A DNA stretch of 64,000 bases, taken from Adlercreutzia caecimuris B7 (GTDB lineage: Bacteria; Actinomycetota; Coriobacteriia; Coriobacteriales; Eggerthellaceae). Numbering within the stretch: position 1 is the stretch's first letter; every line of letters starts with the position of its first letter. Under the pieces are notes generated by a model. The model saw nothing but the letters and a program-made list of their open reading frames with translations. It had not been told where the DNA came from and searched no databases. Of the stretch, positions 27,160 through 34,742 are shown in pieces. Where the stretch lies: contig NZ_KE159646.1 of NCBI RefSeq assembly GCF_000403355.2, forward strand, positions 62,001-126,000, written 5' to 3'. The position numbers were made by a program, and so were the translations under genes.

Positions 27160-27882
27160 GTGGTGGCCGGCGCGCGCATACTGGTGGTGGAAGACGACGC
27201 GGCCATCAACCGCGTGGTCTGCTCCTATCTGGGGAAGGTGGGCGCGACCTGCACGGCGGCGTTCTCAGGTACCGAGGGGCTTATGCACCTGGGGGGCGGT
27301 GGGCCTTTCGACTTGGTCATCACCGATCTTATGCTGCCCGGCGCGTCGGGGGAGGAGGTGGTCGCCGATGCCCGGGGCCGAGGCGTTCCCGCTCTCGTGC
27401 TGTCGGCCCGGGCTACGGTGGCCGATCGGGTTGGCCTGCTGCGCATCGGCGCCGACGACTACCTCGTGAAGCCCTTCGATTTGGAGGAGCTGGCGGCCCG
27501 ATGCGAGGCGGTGCTGCGCCGCAACGGGGCGTTTTCGGCAGATGCTGACGCGGATGGCGGTCGCGGCGGAGCGGCAGGTGCCTCGGTTTTGCGCATCGGT
27601 GCCTGGGAGCTGGACGAGGCGGCCCGTTCTTTCACGGCGGCTGGCATGCCGGTGCGCCTCACGCGTACGGAGTTCGAGATCGTGCGCACTCTTATGGCCG
27701 CGCCGCGTCAGGTGCACACCAAACGTGCCTTGTCGGCGGCCGCGGCCGGCGACGTGGCGGCTTTAGAGGACAAGACTGTGGCCACCCACATCGGCAATAT
27801 CCGCGCCAAGCTGCGCGGTACCGGCACCGAGGACTGCATTGAGACCGTTTGGGGCGTCGGCTTCAGGCTGCGCGAGTTATGA
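27160..27882 (+). CDS. OmpR-type response regulator
   Basis: Predicted 240 aa. The receiver domain has VVEDDA, the phospho-acceptor Asp in LVITDLMLPG (about residue 53), the switch residue in LSARA and the Lys in LVKPFD. A winged helix follows (LTRTEFEIVRTLM ... VATHIGNIRAKL ... VWGVGFRL). The start is a GTG three bases after the pepP stop without a clear ribosome site. The likely partner kinase is at 30132, separated by a transporter. Confidence 0.92.
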   Translation: MVAGARILVVEDDAAINRVVCSYLGKVGATCTAAFSGTEGLMHLGGGGPFDLVITDLMLPGASGEEVVADARGRGVPALVLSARATVADRVGLLRIGADDYLVKPFDLEELAARCEAVLRRNGAFSADADADGGRGGAAGASVLRIGAWELDEAARSFTAAGMPVRLTRTEFEIVRTLMAAPRQVHTKRALSAAAAGDVAALEDKTVATHIGNIRAKLRGTGTEDCIETVWGVGFRLREL

Positions 27883-28050
27883 TGTGGGAAAACGTCGAAT
27901 ACTTGCCAAATCAAAATAGCTATGATGATCAGGCAATACGTACTATAGGCGCAGGTCGCAGCCTTGGCAAGAAATCAGCGTTTTCCAACAGGCAGTCGCG
28001 AGGGCGCCGCCGTGAAGGCCGCGCAGAGCCGTTGTCCTTGTCCCTTTCTT

Positions 28051-28070
28051 GGAACTTCTTGGGAAGTTTC
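28051..28070. promoter_or_regulatory. Candidate operator before the ABC transporter
   Basis: AACTTC-TTGG-GAAGTT is a perfect short palindrome about 60 bases before the ATPase start, in the 244-bp gap after the regulator gene. A link to the neighbouring response regulator is inference. Confidence 0.35.
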
Positions 28071-28126
28071 TGAAAACGGCCGCCCTAAGATGGAGGGGAA
28101 TCGGTATCCGAGAGAAAGGGGCGCCC

Positions 28127-29125
28127 ATGGAGGCGTTGCGTTGCGAGCACTTGACCCGGGCGTTCCGGGGCAGGTGCGTGGTGGACGATGTGTCGCTGGC
28201 GCTGGAGCCCGGCGATATCTACGGGCTCGTGGGACGCAACGGGGCTGGCAAGTCCACGTTGCTGAAGGTACTTGCGGGCTATCTGGCTCCGACGGCTGGC
28301 ACCGTGGCCGTGGGCGGCGAGGTGCTTGGGCCGTGCCAGACGAGCGCGCATCTGGGTTGCCTCATCGAGCACCCCGCTGTGAACCCGGGGCTCACGGGGT
28401 TTCAGAACGTGATGGTGCGGGCGCTGGCCCAGGGGCTTCCAAATCCGAAGGCCGAGGTGGCCGAGGTGATGGAGGCTGTGGGACTTGAGGCCGTGGCTGG
28501 GCATGTCGCCAGGGGCTATTCTCTCGGCATGAAGCAGCGCCTCGGATTGGCGCTCGCTCTTATCGGACGGCCGGACGTGCTGCTTTTGGACGAGCCGTTC
28601 AACGGTCTCGACCCCGAGGGGGTGCGCCAGGTTCGGTGCCTGCTGGCCGACCTCGCCTTGCAGCGAGGGTGCGCCGTGCTCGTGAGCTCGCACGTGCTCG
28701 ACCAGCTGGAGCGTCTGGTCACCCGCTACGGCGTGCTGCGCGAGGGGCGCCTGGTGGCCCAGATGACCGCGCAGGAGGTGGAAGAGGCCTGTACCGACTA
28801 CTTGTGCGTGGAAGTGGCCGAGGCGCCCCGGGCGCTGGCCATGCTGGAGCAGGCCCTGCCCGAGGCCGTCTTCACGATGATGCCCGACGACGCCATCCGC
28901 GTGGCCGGCGCCACGGCCGATACGGTAGGCGATGCACTGCTGGCGGCGAACGTATCCGTGCGGGGCCTGTACACCCACACCCGCGACATCGAGGACTACT
29001 TCGTCGATCTCATGGGTGGCGCGGGCCCTGTGCGCGGTGCCCCGGGCGGAGCCGCCGGCTCCGAGACGGTCACCTGCGCTTCCTCTTTCACCGAGCCCTC
29101 GAAAGATGGTGATCCCCGTGCTTAA
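28127..29125 (+). CDS. ABC transporter ATP-binding protein
   Basis: Predicted 332 aa. Walker A is GRNGAGKST, the signature is YSLGMKQRLGLALAL and Walker B is VLLLDEPFNGLDPEG, followed by a His-switch SSHVLD. The C-terminal extension of about 120 residues is usual for BcrA/NatA-like exporters of peptides and antibiotics. With the permease and two-component genes it resembles bacitracin/lantibiotic self-defence clusters; the substrate is unknown. The ATG has AGAAAGGG upstream. Confidence 0.92.
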   Translation: MEALRCEHLTRAFRGRCVVDDVSLALEPGDIYGLVGRNGAGKSTLLKVLAGYLAPTAGTVAVGGEVLGPCQTSAHLGCLIEHPAVNPGLTGFQNVMVRALAQGLPNPKAEVAEVMEAVGLEAVAGHVARGYSLGMKQRLGLALALIGRPDVLLLDEPFNGLDPEGVRQVRCLLADLALQRGCAVLVSSHVLDQLERLVTRYGVLREGRLVAQMTAQEVEEACTDYLCVEVAEAPRALAMLEQALPEAVFTMMPDDAIRVAGATADTVGDALLAANVSVRGLYTHTRDIEDYFVDLMGGAGPVRGAPGGAAGSETVTCASSFTEPSKDGDPRA

Positions 29126-29252
29126 TCTCATCCGCGCTTGCGGCTATCGTCTTGCTTGTCGTCCTGGCACCGTGGTCGTGCTCGGATTCTTCGTCATCGT
29201 GTCGGCCAGCGCCCTTTTCGCCCTCTTCATGAGTCGGAAGGAGTTGAGGTAG
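29106..29252 (+). CDS. Small membrane protein or permease remnant
   Basis: A 48-aa frame with one hydrophobic segment (GTVVVLGFFVIVSASALFALF), overlapping the end of the ATPase gene. Its start, VLNLIRACGYRLACR, resembles the start of the next gene, MLNLFRALWYCLVR, so it may be the 5' end of a duplicated and lost permease. The stop is 2 bases before the next ATG. Expression is uncertain. Confidence 0.45.
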   Translation: MVIPVLNLIRACGYRLACRPGTVVVLGFFVIVSASALFALFMSRKELR

Positions 29253-29254
29253 CT

Positions 29255-30103
29255 ATGCTCAATCTCTTTCGAGCTTTATGGTACTGCCTGGTGCGCAATC
29301 GGGCGCTCTGGGGGTTTCTCATTCTGTTTGCGGTCATTATGGTGTGGGATATGGTGTCCCTGGGGCAGAACTACTATGGGCAAGAAGGCTTCCGCAACAT
29401 TCCGCCAATCTACTACGAAGGCGTGACGGTGACACTCGACCCCGAGGGTTATTTGGGGGAAGGCGGGGTGGTGTATTTCCTCGTTTTGCTCGCGCTCGTG
29501 TTCGTGGCGGTGTTCTTCGCCGAGGAGTTTCGCGCGGGAACGTGCCGATCGCTGATGGCGGGGCCGTCTTCCCGGCGGGACTTCGCGTTGGCATTGGCGG
29601 TGACGGTGGCGCTGCTGACCATGCTGTTCGTGCTCGTCGGTCTGGTGGCGGTTTACGCGGTCATTCCCCGCTTTCCCCTTCTGGATGTGGGCCTGCCGAC
29701 TGGGCGTACCTTGCGTTGGGCGCTGCAGTTGGTGCTGATCGTGGAGGTGTACGGGTTGTTGACGGTGGCCGTGGCGGCGGCGACGAAGCGGCCCGCGCCC
29801 ACCGTAGCGGCGATGCTGCTTCTGGCCACTGGCCAGGTGGAGGTGCTGCTGACGAACCTGTATGTGATTGCGACCCAGCTAGGGGCGGTTGCCGGGTTGC
29901 CCGAGCTGCCCGCAGCGACGGACGTGTCATCGGCGTTCTTCGAGACGGCGGCCATGGTGCCCACGTGGTTGCCGGCTGCCCAGCTGCAGTGGATGATGGG
30001 CGAGGGCTGCACGCCGGTGGCTGGCGACATCGCGCCGGTGGCGTTGTTGGCCGCGGGGGCCTTTGGTGTCGTCTTGCTGGTGACACGCCGGCGGGCGCTT
30101 TGA
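29255..30103 (+). CDS. ABC-2 type transporter permease
   Basis: Predicted 282 aa. About six hydrophobic segments are visible, the first at residues 16-33 and the last at the C-terminus, with an external loop after the first. The short motif FFAEEFRAGTCRSLMAGPSSRR before the third segment is typical of ABC-2 permeases. AAGGAG precedes the ATG by about 12 bases. It pairs with the upstream ATPase. Confidence 0.82.
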   Translation: MLNLFRALWYCLVRNRALWGFLILFAVIMVWDMVSLGQNYYGQEGFRNIPPIYYEGVTVTLDPEGYLGEGGVVYFLVLLALVFVAVFFAEEFRAGTCRSLMAGPSSRRDFALALAVTVALLTMLFVLVGLVAVYAVIPRFPLLDVGLPTGRTLRWALQLVLIVEVYGLLTVAVAAATKRPAPTVAAMLLLATGQVEVLLTNLYVIATQLGAVAGLPELPAATDVSSAFFETAAMVPTWLPAAQLQWMMGEGCTPVAGDIAPVALLAAGAFGVVLLVTRRRAL

Positions 30104-30131
30104 GGGTGATGGGCTGCGGAAAGGAGTTGCG

Positions 30132-31034
30132 ATGATCTGGCTCGGAGTTCTGTGCGTTCTGCTCGCTGCGGCGCTTGTGGTCTACGTGACGGCTACGGAG
30201 CGACAGATGCGCGGCTTGTCGGCGTCGCTGGCCCAGCGTTCCCGCGAGGGGCAGCGCCTGCGGCTGGCCTTTCCCACAGCTGGCGCCCGGGCGTTGGCCC
30301 GCGAGGCCAACGGGCTTATCGACGAGGCCGACGACGTCCGGCGCCAAGCCGTCGAGGAGCGGCGCGTGCTACAGGAGAACCTGGCCTCGTTCTCCCACGA
30401 CGTGCGCACGCCGCTTGCGGGCGCCCAGGGCTTTCTGCAGCTGTACGCCGTGGCTGACGACGACGTCGAACGCGACGAGTGCGTGGCGGCCGCCGTCGAG
30501 CGCCTGGGCGCCATGCGCGTTTTGGTGGACGCCCTCTTCGAGTATGCCAAGGCCGACGACGGTTCCCGCGAGCTTGCGCGGGAGCCGGTGGATGTGGCCG
30601 CGGTGGTGTCCGACGTGCTGGCGGCGCTGTATCCCGCGTTCGCCGAGCGCGGATGGCAGCCGGAGGTGTCGCTGGTGGAAGATGTGGTGATTGAGGCCGA
30701 CGGCGAGGCCGTGCGCCGCATCGTGGAGAACCTGCTCGCGAACTGCCTGCGCCACGGGAGCGCTGCCCCGACCGTCGAGCTGCACGCGACTGGGTCCGAG
30801 GCGGTTGGCTCCGAGGGCGCCGGCTTCGTCCTCACGATCTCCAACGCTGCTGCGGATCTTGGCGCACTGGACGAGGGCCGCCTCGGCGAGCGCTTCTATC
30901 GCGGCGATGCTTCGCGCCGCGCTGGCGGCAGCGGCCTCGGGCTGGCCACAGCTTGCAGCCTGGCCGATGCCATGGGGCTGTGCCTGCTCCCGTCCATCGA
31001 AGGCGATCGCTTCATCGTGACACTCTCCTTTTGA
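30132..31034 (+). CDS. Sensor histidine kinase
   Basis: Predicted 300 aa. One N-terminal membrane segment (residues 2-22) and almost no external domain indicate an intramembrane-sensing type. The H-box is FSHDVRTPLAG, the N-box ENLLANCLRHG and the G-box GSGLGLATA. It should act with the regulator at 27160 to control the ABC genes. AGGAG lies before the ATG. Confidence 0.9.
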   Translation: MIWLGVLCVLLAAALVVYVTATERQMRGLSASLAQRSREGQRLRLAFPTAGARALAREANGLIDEADDVRRQAVEERRVLQENLASFSHDVRTPLAGAQGFLQLYAVADDDVERDECVAAAVERLGAMRVLVDALFEYAKADDGSRELAREPVDVAAVVSDVLAALYPAFAERGWQPEVSLVEDVVIEADGEAVRRIVENLLANCLRHGSAAPTVELHATGSEAVGSEGAGFVLTISNAAADLGALDEGRLGERFYRGDASRRAGGSGLGLATACSLADAMGLCLLPSIEGDRFIVTLSF

Positions 31035-31278
31035 GGGGCGGTCGGCCCTCGCCTTCGGGATTCTCCCCTCCCAAGCCGTCTCGTCCCTCGGCCCGCGAGG
31101 CCGGTCCTTGTCCGCCGCCCTTCGGCTGCCGTTCGTCGGCGGTGAGCGGCAGGGGGGCTGGCCGTCTGGCCTTCGCGTCGTTGTGCTCGCGTAATTGTGC
31201 GCATCTCCGCGCGGTATCGTGCTTTATAACGGAAGGGTAGGAGAAAGCCGCGATGCCGGAGAGGACGGTGAGGAAACG

Positions 31279-32259
31279 ATGACGGAACGGAAGATCAATC
31301 GGGGGAGCGAGATTCGGACCAAGGGGAAATCCATGGGACGCGAGCGCTCCGGTTGCGCGACCGATCCGTCTGACAGACCCTCACCTCGGGCTGCCCTAAC
31401 GGTTTCCGGTCGCCCCGATGCCCCGTCGGCCCCATCGGGCTCCGGGGAGCCGATCGGCTCGCAAAGCCCTCGGCCGGCCAGTCCGGCCCCGAAGCGTTCG
31501 ACTCCGGGCTGTGCCAGTGCGCACGGCGGCGGTTCTCGGCGCTCCAATCTGCGCCCGGCGCTGTTCATGACTGGCCGCGTGGCGCTCATGCTGGCGGGCA
31601 TCGCGGTCATGGCCCTTGGCATCGATGTGGTCGTGAAGGCCGATCTGGGCAACTCGCCCATCTCCGCCACGCCCAACGTGCTCGCCCTCGGCTTTCCCGC
31701 CGTGAGCTTCGGCACGTTCATGCTGGGCTGGCAGTGCTTCCTCGTGCTCGTGCAGGTGGCCCTTCTTCGCCGGGAATTTCGGCTGGTGGATCTGTGGCAG
31801 ATTCCCATCTCGGTGTTCTTCGGGCTGTGCATCGACTGGTTCATGGCGCTGCTGGGTGCAGCCGCACCGACCACCTACCTCGCCTCGTGGCTGTGGCTGG
31901 CCGTCGGCATGGCCGTGCTTGCGGCGGGCATCGTGATGACGGTGGTCTCGGGCACGGTCATGAACTGCGGCGAGGCTGTGGTGCAGGCCGTGGTGCGCAA
32001 GACCGGCGCCCGCTTCGGCACGGTGAAGGTGGGCTTCGACCTGGCCTGCGCGGCCTTGGCGGTGCTGTGCGCCCTGGTCTTCGTGGGACACCTCGCCGGC
32101 GTGCGCGAGGGCACCGTGGTCTGCGCGGCGCTGACCGGGGTGGTGGTGAACGGCTACATGGCCCTCTACGGCCGTGTGCGCCAGGGAGCGCGCCGGTGGC
32201 GAGCCGGAGCTGGCTCGCGCGCCGACGAGGCGGCGACGTCCCTGGTGGAGCAGAGCTAA
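31279..32259 (+). CDS. YczE/YyaS-like multi-pass membrane protein
   Basis: Predicted 326 aa from an ATG with GAGGAAACG upstream. The first about 95 residues are a polar, Pro/Ser-rich tail with no family signal, so a later start (for example 31333) is possible. Five hydrophobic segments follow, beginning with LFMTGRVALMLAGIAVMALG, and the loop KADLGNSPISA is typical of the family. Function unknown. The upstream 244 bp hold a TATAAC-like -10 but no convincing -35. Confidence 0.75.
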   Translation: MTERKINRGSEIRTKGKSMGRERSGCATDPSDRPSPRAALTVSGRPDAPSAPSGSGEPIGSQSPRPASPAPKRSTPGCASAHGGGSRRSNLRPALFMTGRVALMLAGIAVMALGIDVVVKADLGNSPISATPNVLALGFPAVSFGTFMLGWQCFLVLVQVALLRREFRLVDLWQIPISVFFGLCIDWFMALLGAAAPTTYLASWLWLAVGMAVLAAGIVMTVVSGTVMNCGEAVVQAVVRKTGARFGTVKVGFDLACAALAVLCALVFVGHLAGVREGTVVCAALTGVVVNGYMALYGRVRQGARRWRAGAGSRADEAATSLVEQS

Positions 32260-32272
32260 GACCATATTTTCT

Positions 32273-32301
32273 TTGCGGAATGCCCGCAAGATGGCTATAA
32301 T
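32273..32301 (+). promoter_or_regulatory. Promoter of efp
   Basis: TTGCGG (32273-32278) and a consensus TATAAT (32296-32301) are 17 bases apart, 74 bases before the efp start. Confidence 0.75.
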
Positions 32302-32374
32302 GTAACGGTTTGAATCAGGCGCGACGTGCGAGCGTAAGGGTTTCCGCGGCGCGTGAGCATGAAAGGAAACATCC

Positions 32375-32938
32375 GTGGCAAGCATTTCTACCGCCGATTT
32401 CAAGAACGGCATGTGCATCATCAACAACGGCAAGATGTGCACCATCGTCGAGTTCCAGCACGTGAAGCCGGGCAAGGGCGGCGCGTTTGTGCGCACCAAG
32501 CTCAAGGACATCAAGACCGGCCGCGTGGTGGACTACACCTTCAACGCCGGCACCAAGTTCGATTCCGTGCGCCTGGAGTCCAAGAAGATGCAGTACCTGT
32601 ACAACGACGGCGCCGACTACTGGTTCATGGACAACGACACCTTCGAGCAGATGCCCATCGCCGCCGATATGGTGGGCGCCGCCTCCGATTGGCTGAAGGA
32701 GAACGACGAGGCCACGCTGCTGTACGCCGGCGACGAGCTCATCAGCCTGGAGCCCCAGATGTTCGTGGAGTTGGAAGTGACCCACACCGAGCCGGGCTTC
32801 AAGGGCGATACCGCCACCAACACGCTGAAGCCGGCTACCCTGGAGACGGGCAAAGAGGTGCAGGTGCCCACCTTCATCGAGATCGGCGACGTGTTGCAGA
32901 TCGACACCCGCGACGGCCGCGTCATCAAGCGCGTCTAA
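32375..32938 (+). CDS. efp: Elongation factor P
   Basis: Predicted 187 aa from a GTG with AGGAAAC upstream. The KOW-like N-terminal domain carries the loop VKPGKGGAF with Lys34 at the tip; two OB domains follow, ending IDTRDGRVIKRV. EF-P relieves stalling at proline runs. No EpmA or YmfI-like modification gene is in this window. Confidence 0.96.
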   Translation: MASISTADFKNGMCIINNGKMCTIVEFQHVKPGKGGAFVRTKLKDIKTGRVVDYTFNAGTKFDSVRLESKKMQYLYNDGADYWFMDNDTFEQMPIAADMVGAASDWLKENDEATLLYAGDELISLEPQMFVELEVTHTEPGFKGDTATNTLKPATLETGKEVQVPTFIEIGDVLQIDTRDGRVIKRV

Positions 32939-32964
32939 TCAAGCGGGACAACCTCACAGGTCGA

Positions 32965-32995
32965 GAAGCCTCCTCCGGGAGGCTTCTTCTGTTTC
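32965..32995 (+). terminator. Terminator after efp
   Basis: A 9-bp perfect stem (GAAGCCTCC/GGAGGCTTC) with a TCCG loop is followed by TTCTGTTTC. Confidence 0.75.
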
Positions 32996-33087
32996 GGCGA
33001 TGGTAGAGCGTAGAGGGGGCGCGGGGTGTTCTGACCGAGCGCAGTTCACCCTCCGGGTACTTCCTCGCTTCGCTCGGTCGCCGACAC

Positions 33088-33127
33088 GCGACTGGAACAG
33101 TCCAGCGGACTGTTCCACAAAGCGAGG
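33088..33127 (-). repeat. REP-like 40-bp palindromic element, copy 2
   Basis: TGGAACAGTCC-AGC-GGACTGTTCCA is a perfect 11-bp palindrome with a 3-base centre. The reverse complement aligns with 25903-25942, sharing the CCTCGCTT and TTCCAGTCGC flanks. It lies in the efp-degV gap, convergent to both genes. Confidence 0.65.
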
Positions 33128-33196
33128 GGGCTGTCTGAGCGAACGGGAATACCCCGCGCTCCCGACCGCGGAGAGTCGCTGGGAGAACGCCCCCCG

Positions 33197-34069
33197 CTAT
33201 TTCCGGGCGAAGAAGGCGAAGGCAACGCCGTCGGGGCCGACATGGGTGCCGATGACGGCGCCGACGAGGGTGAGGGGCAGCTCCAGGGCGTCCGGGCTCT
33301 CGATCAGGTCTTGCTCGGCGGCGATGGCGAGCGAGTCGGCGATGTACTTGCGGCCGATCTTGTCGGACAGGCCCGAGTAGGCCACCCACACCGGGCGCGT
33401 GAAATCGATGCCGCCGGCCTTCTCGATTTCCTCGAACACCATGGAGCGCGATGCCTTCGAGCCGCGGGCCTTCCCCAGAACGACCACCTTGCCGTCCACG
33501 ACGCCCACCACGGGCTTGATGGACAAAAGGCCGCCGATGGCCGCCGCCGCGCCGGAGATGCGCCCGCCGCGGCGCAGGTACTCCAGGCCGTCTAAGGCCG
33601 CCACGAGGCGGATGTCCTTCTTCTCCTGATCGAGGCAGTAGGCAATGTCGGCGGCGGAAAGCCCCTCGTCGCGCAGGGCCCAGGCGCGCTCGGCCAAGAT
33701 GCGCTCGCCGACGGTGGCGTTCTCGGAATCTACCACGAAGACGGATTCCTTGAAGGGGGCTGCGGCGATGCAGGCGCTCTGGTAGGTGCCCGAGATGTGG
33801 CTCGACAGCGTGATGCACACCACGGTGTCGCCGGCGGCCACGGCCTCTTGGAACAGATCCTGGAACACCATGGGGGGAATCTGGCTCGTGCGCGGCAGCT
33901 CGTCGCTCTCGATAAGGCGCTCGAAGAACTCGGTGCGGCTGATGTCGACCCCCTCGGCGAACTCCTCGTCGCCGAAAGTGATGGTCATGGGGATGATGGT
34001 GATGCCGTGGGCGCAGGCGTAGTCCTCTTCCATGTCCGCCGACGAGTCCACGATGATGCGAATGGCCAT
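33197..34069 (-). CDS. DegV-family fatty-acid-binding protein
   Basis: Predicted 290 aa. The first strand is IRIIVDSSADM, then TSQIPPMVFQDLF and ITLSSHISGTYQSA (lipid head-group Ser), and the second domain has YLRRGGRISGAAAAIGGLL and SIKPVV. DegV/FakB proteins present fatty acids to the FakA kinase, and no fakA is nearby. The ATG at 34069 is chosen from GGAGG 4 bases upstream; the longer TTG start lacks support. Confidence 0.92.
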   Translation of the reverse strand: MAIRIIVDSSADMEEDYACAHGITIIPMTITFGDEEFAEGVDISRTEFFERLIESDELPRTSQIPPMVFQDLFQEAVAAGDTVVCITLSSHISGTYQSACIAAAPFKESVFVVDSENATVGERILAERAWALRDEGLSAADIAYCLDQEKKDIRLVAALDGLEYLRRGGRISGAAAAIGGLLSIKPVVGVVDGKVVVLGKARGSKASRSMVFEEIEKAGGIDFTRPVWVAYSGLSDKIGRKYIADSLAIAAEQDLIESPDALELPLTLVGAVIGTHVGPDGVAFAFFARK

Positions 34070-34425
34070 GCTGCCTCCAAAGTTGTGTTTGCTTCCCCGT
34101 ATTCTATAGTGCAGGGGCGCTGGTCGGCCAAATCTCCGAAAAGGCAAGTAAATTGTTCATAATTCGGGCGGCGGTCCTCTGTGGCGGAGGGGTTTGAGCC
34201 GAGGGCCGTCCCTGCTGCGGGGCCTGGCCCGATGGGTCGCTGCCGCTGGGAGACGTCTTGATCAGGGAGCCGTATCGGCTGGATGGTGCTTGGGCCGGAA
34301 CGTCGTAGCGGATGGGCGGTCCGCTGTGGCGATTCGGCGCTTTGGCCGAAGAGTCGCCGCCGCGGATGCTTGGACGGGCCAATTGCGGCTGCAGTAGGAT
34401 CCTCTTCGCGCCAATCGGGTATTCC

Positions 34426-34546
34426 TGCGACAAAAGATGCGATCGGGCGACATTTCCCGCGGGGAAAGGCCCTGGAATGCGACAAATCTGTCGATCGGGC
34501 GACATTTGACGGCAATGGATGTCGCCCGATCATGCTATCTGTCGCA
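34426..34546. repeat. Cluster A of a 28-bp box (three copies)
   Basis: Boxes lie at 34426-34453 (+), 34478-34505 (+) and 34519-34546 (-). Each reads TGCGACAAAT, five variable bases, GATCGGGCGACAT, with at most two deviations in the constant part. GCGACA recurs inside each box 20 bases apart. The gaps are 24 and 13 bases. The last box is followed by TTTTCCCGGC and then GCTTGGGAA, as in cluster B. The 673-bp gap between degV and the LuxR gene has no other recognised gene. Confidence 0.85.
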
Positions 34547-34620
34547 TTTTCCCGGCAAAAGCTTGGGAAGTGGGGAAGCGCGGAAAGCGCAGAGAGTCCG
34601 TGGGGCGCATGGGGGCGCCG

Positions 34621-34683
34621 AACCTGCGGGACCTGCGGGGCCTGCCGAACCTACCGAGCCTGCTGAGCCTGCTGAATCTGCGG
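34621..34683. repeat. Seven degenerate 9-bp tandem repeats
   Basis: Units such as AACCTGCGG, GACCTGCGG and AGCCTGCTG follow each other without gaps, 60 bases from the 3' end of the LuxR gene. No gene is supported here. Confidence 0.7.
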
Positions 34684-34742
34684 CATGCGTCGAGCTCGTG
34701 GAGGGGCTCGTTGTCTGCGCGAACGCGTTTCTGCAGCGAGAT

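Noticed and set aside
24192-27548. Open frame of 1,118 codons on the plus strand across aroB, aroQ and pepP
   Set aside because: It is out of frame with four clear enzymes and its translation is Arg/Gly-rich; high GC removes stop codons in this frame.
33000-33380. Plus-strand frame opposite the 3' end of degV
   Set aside because: It crosses the REP-like palindrome and the degV C-terminus, with no domain or ribosome site.
34426-34546. 28-bp boxes as a CRISPR array
   Set aside because: Only three units, mixed orientation, short unequal gaps, variable centre inside the unit, and no cas genes.
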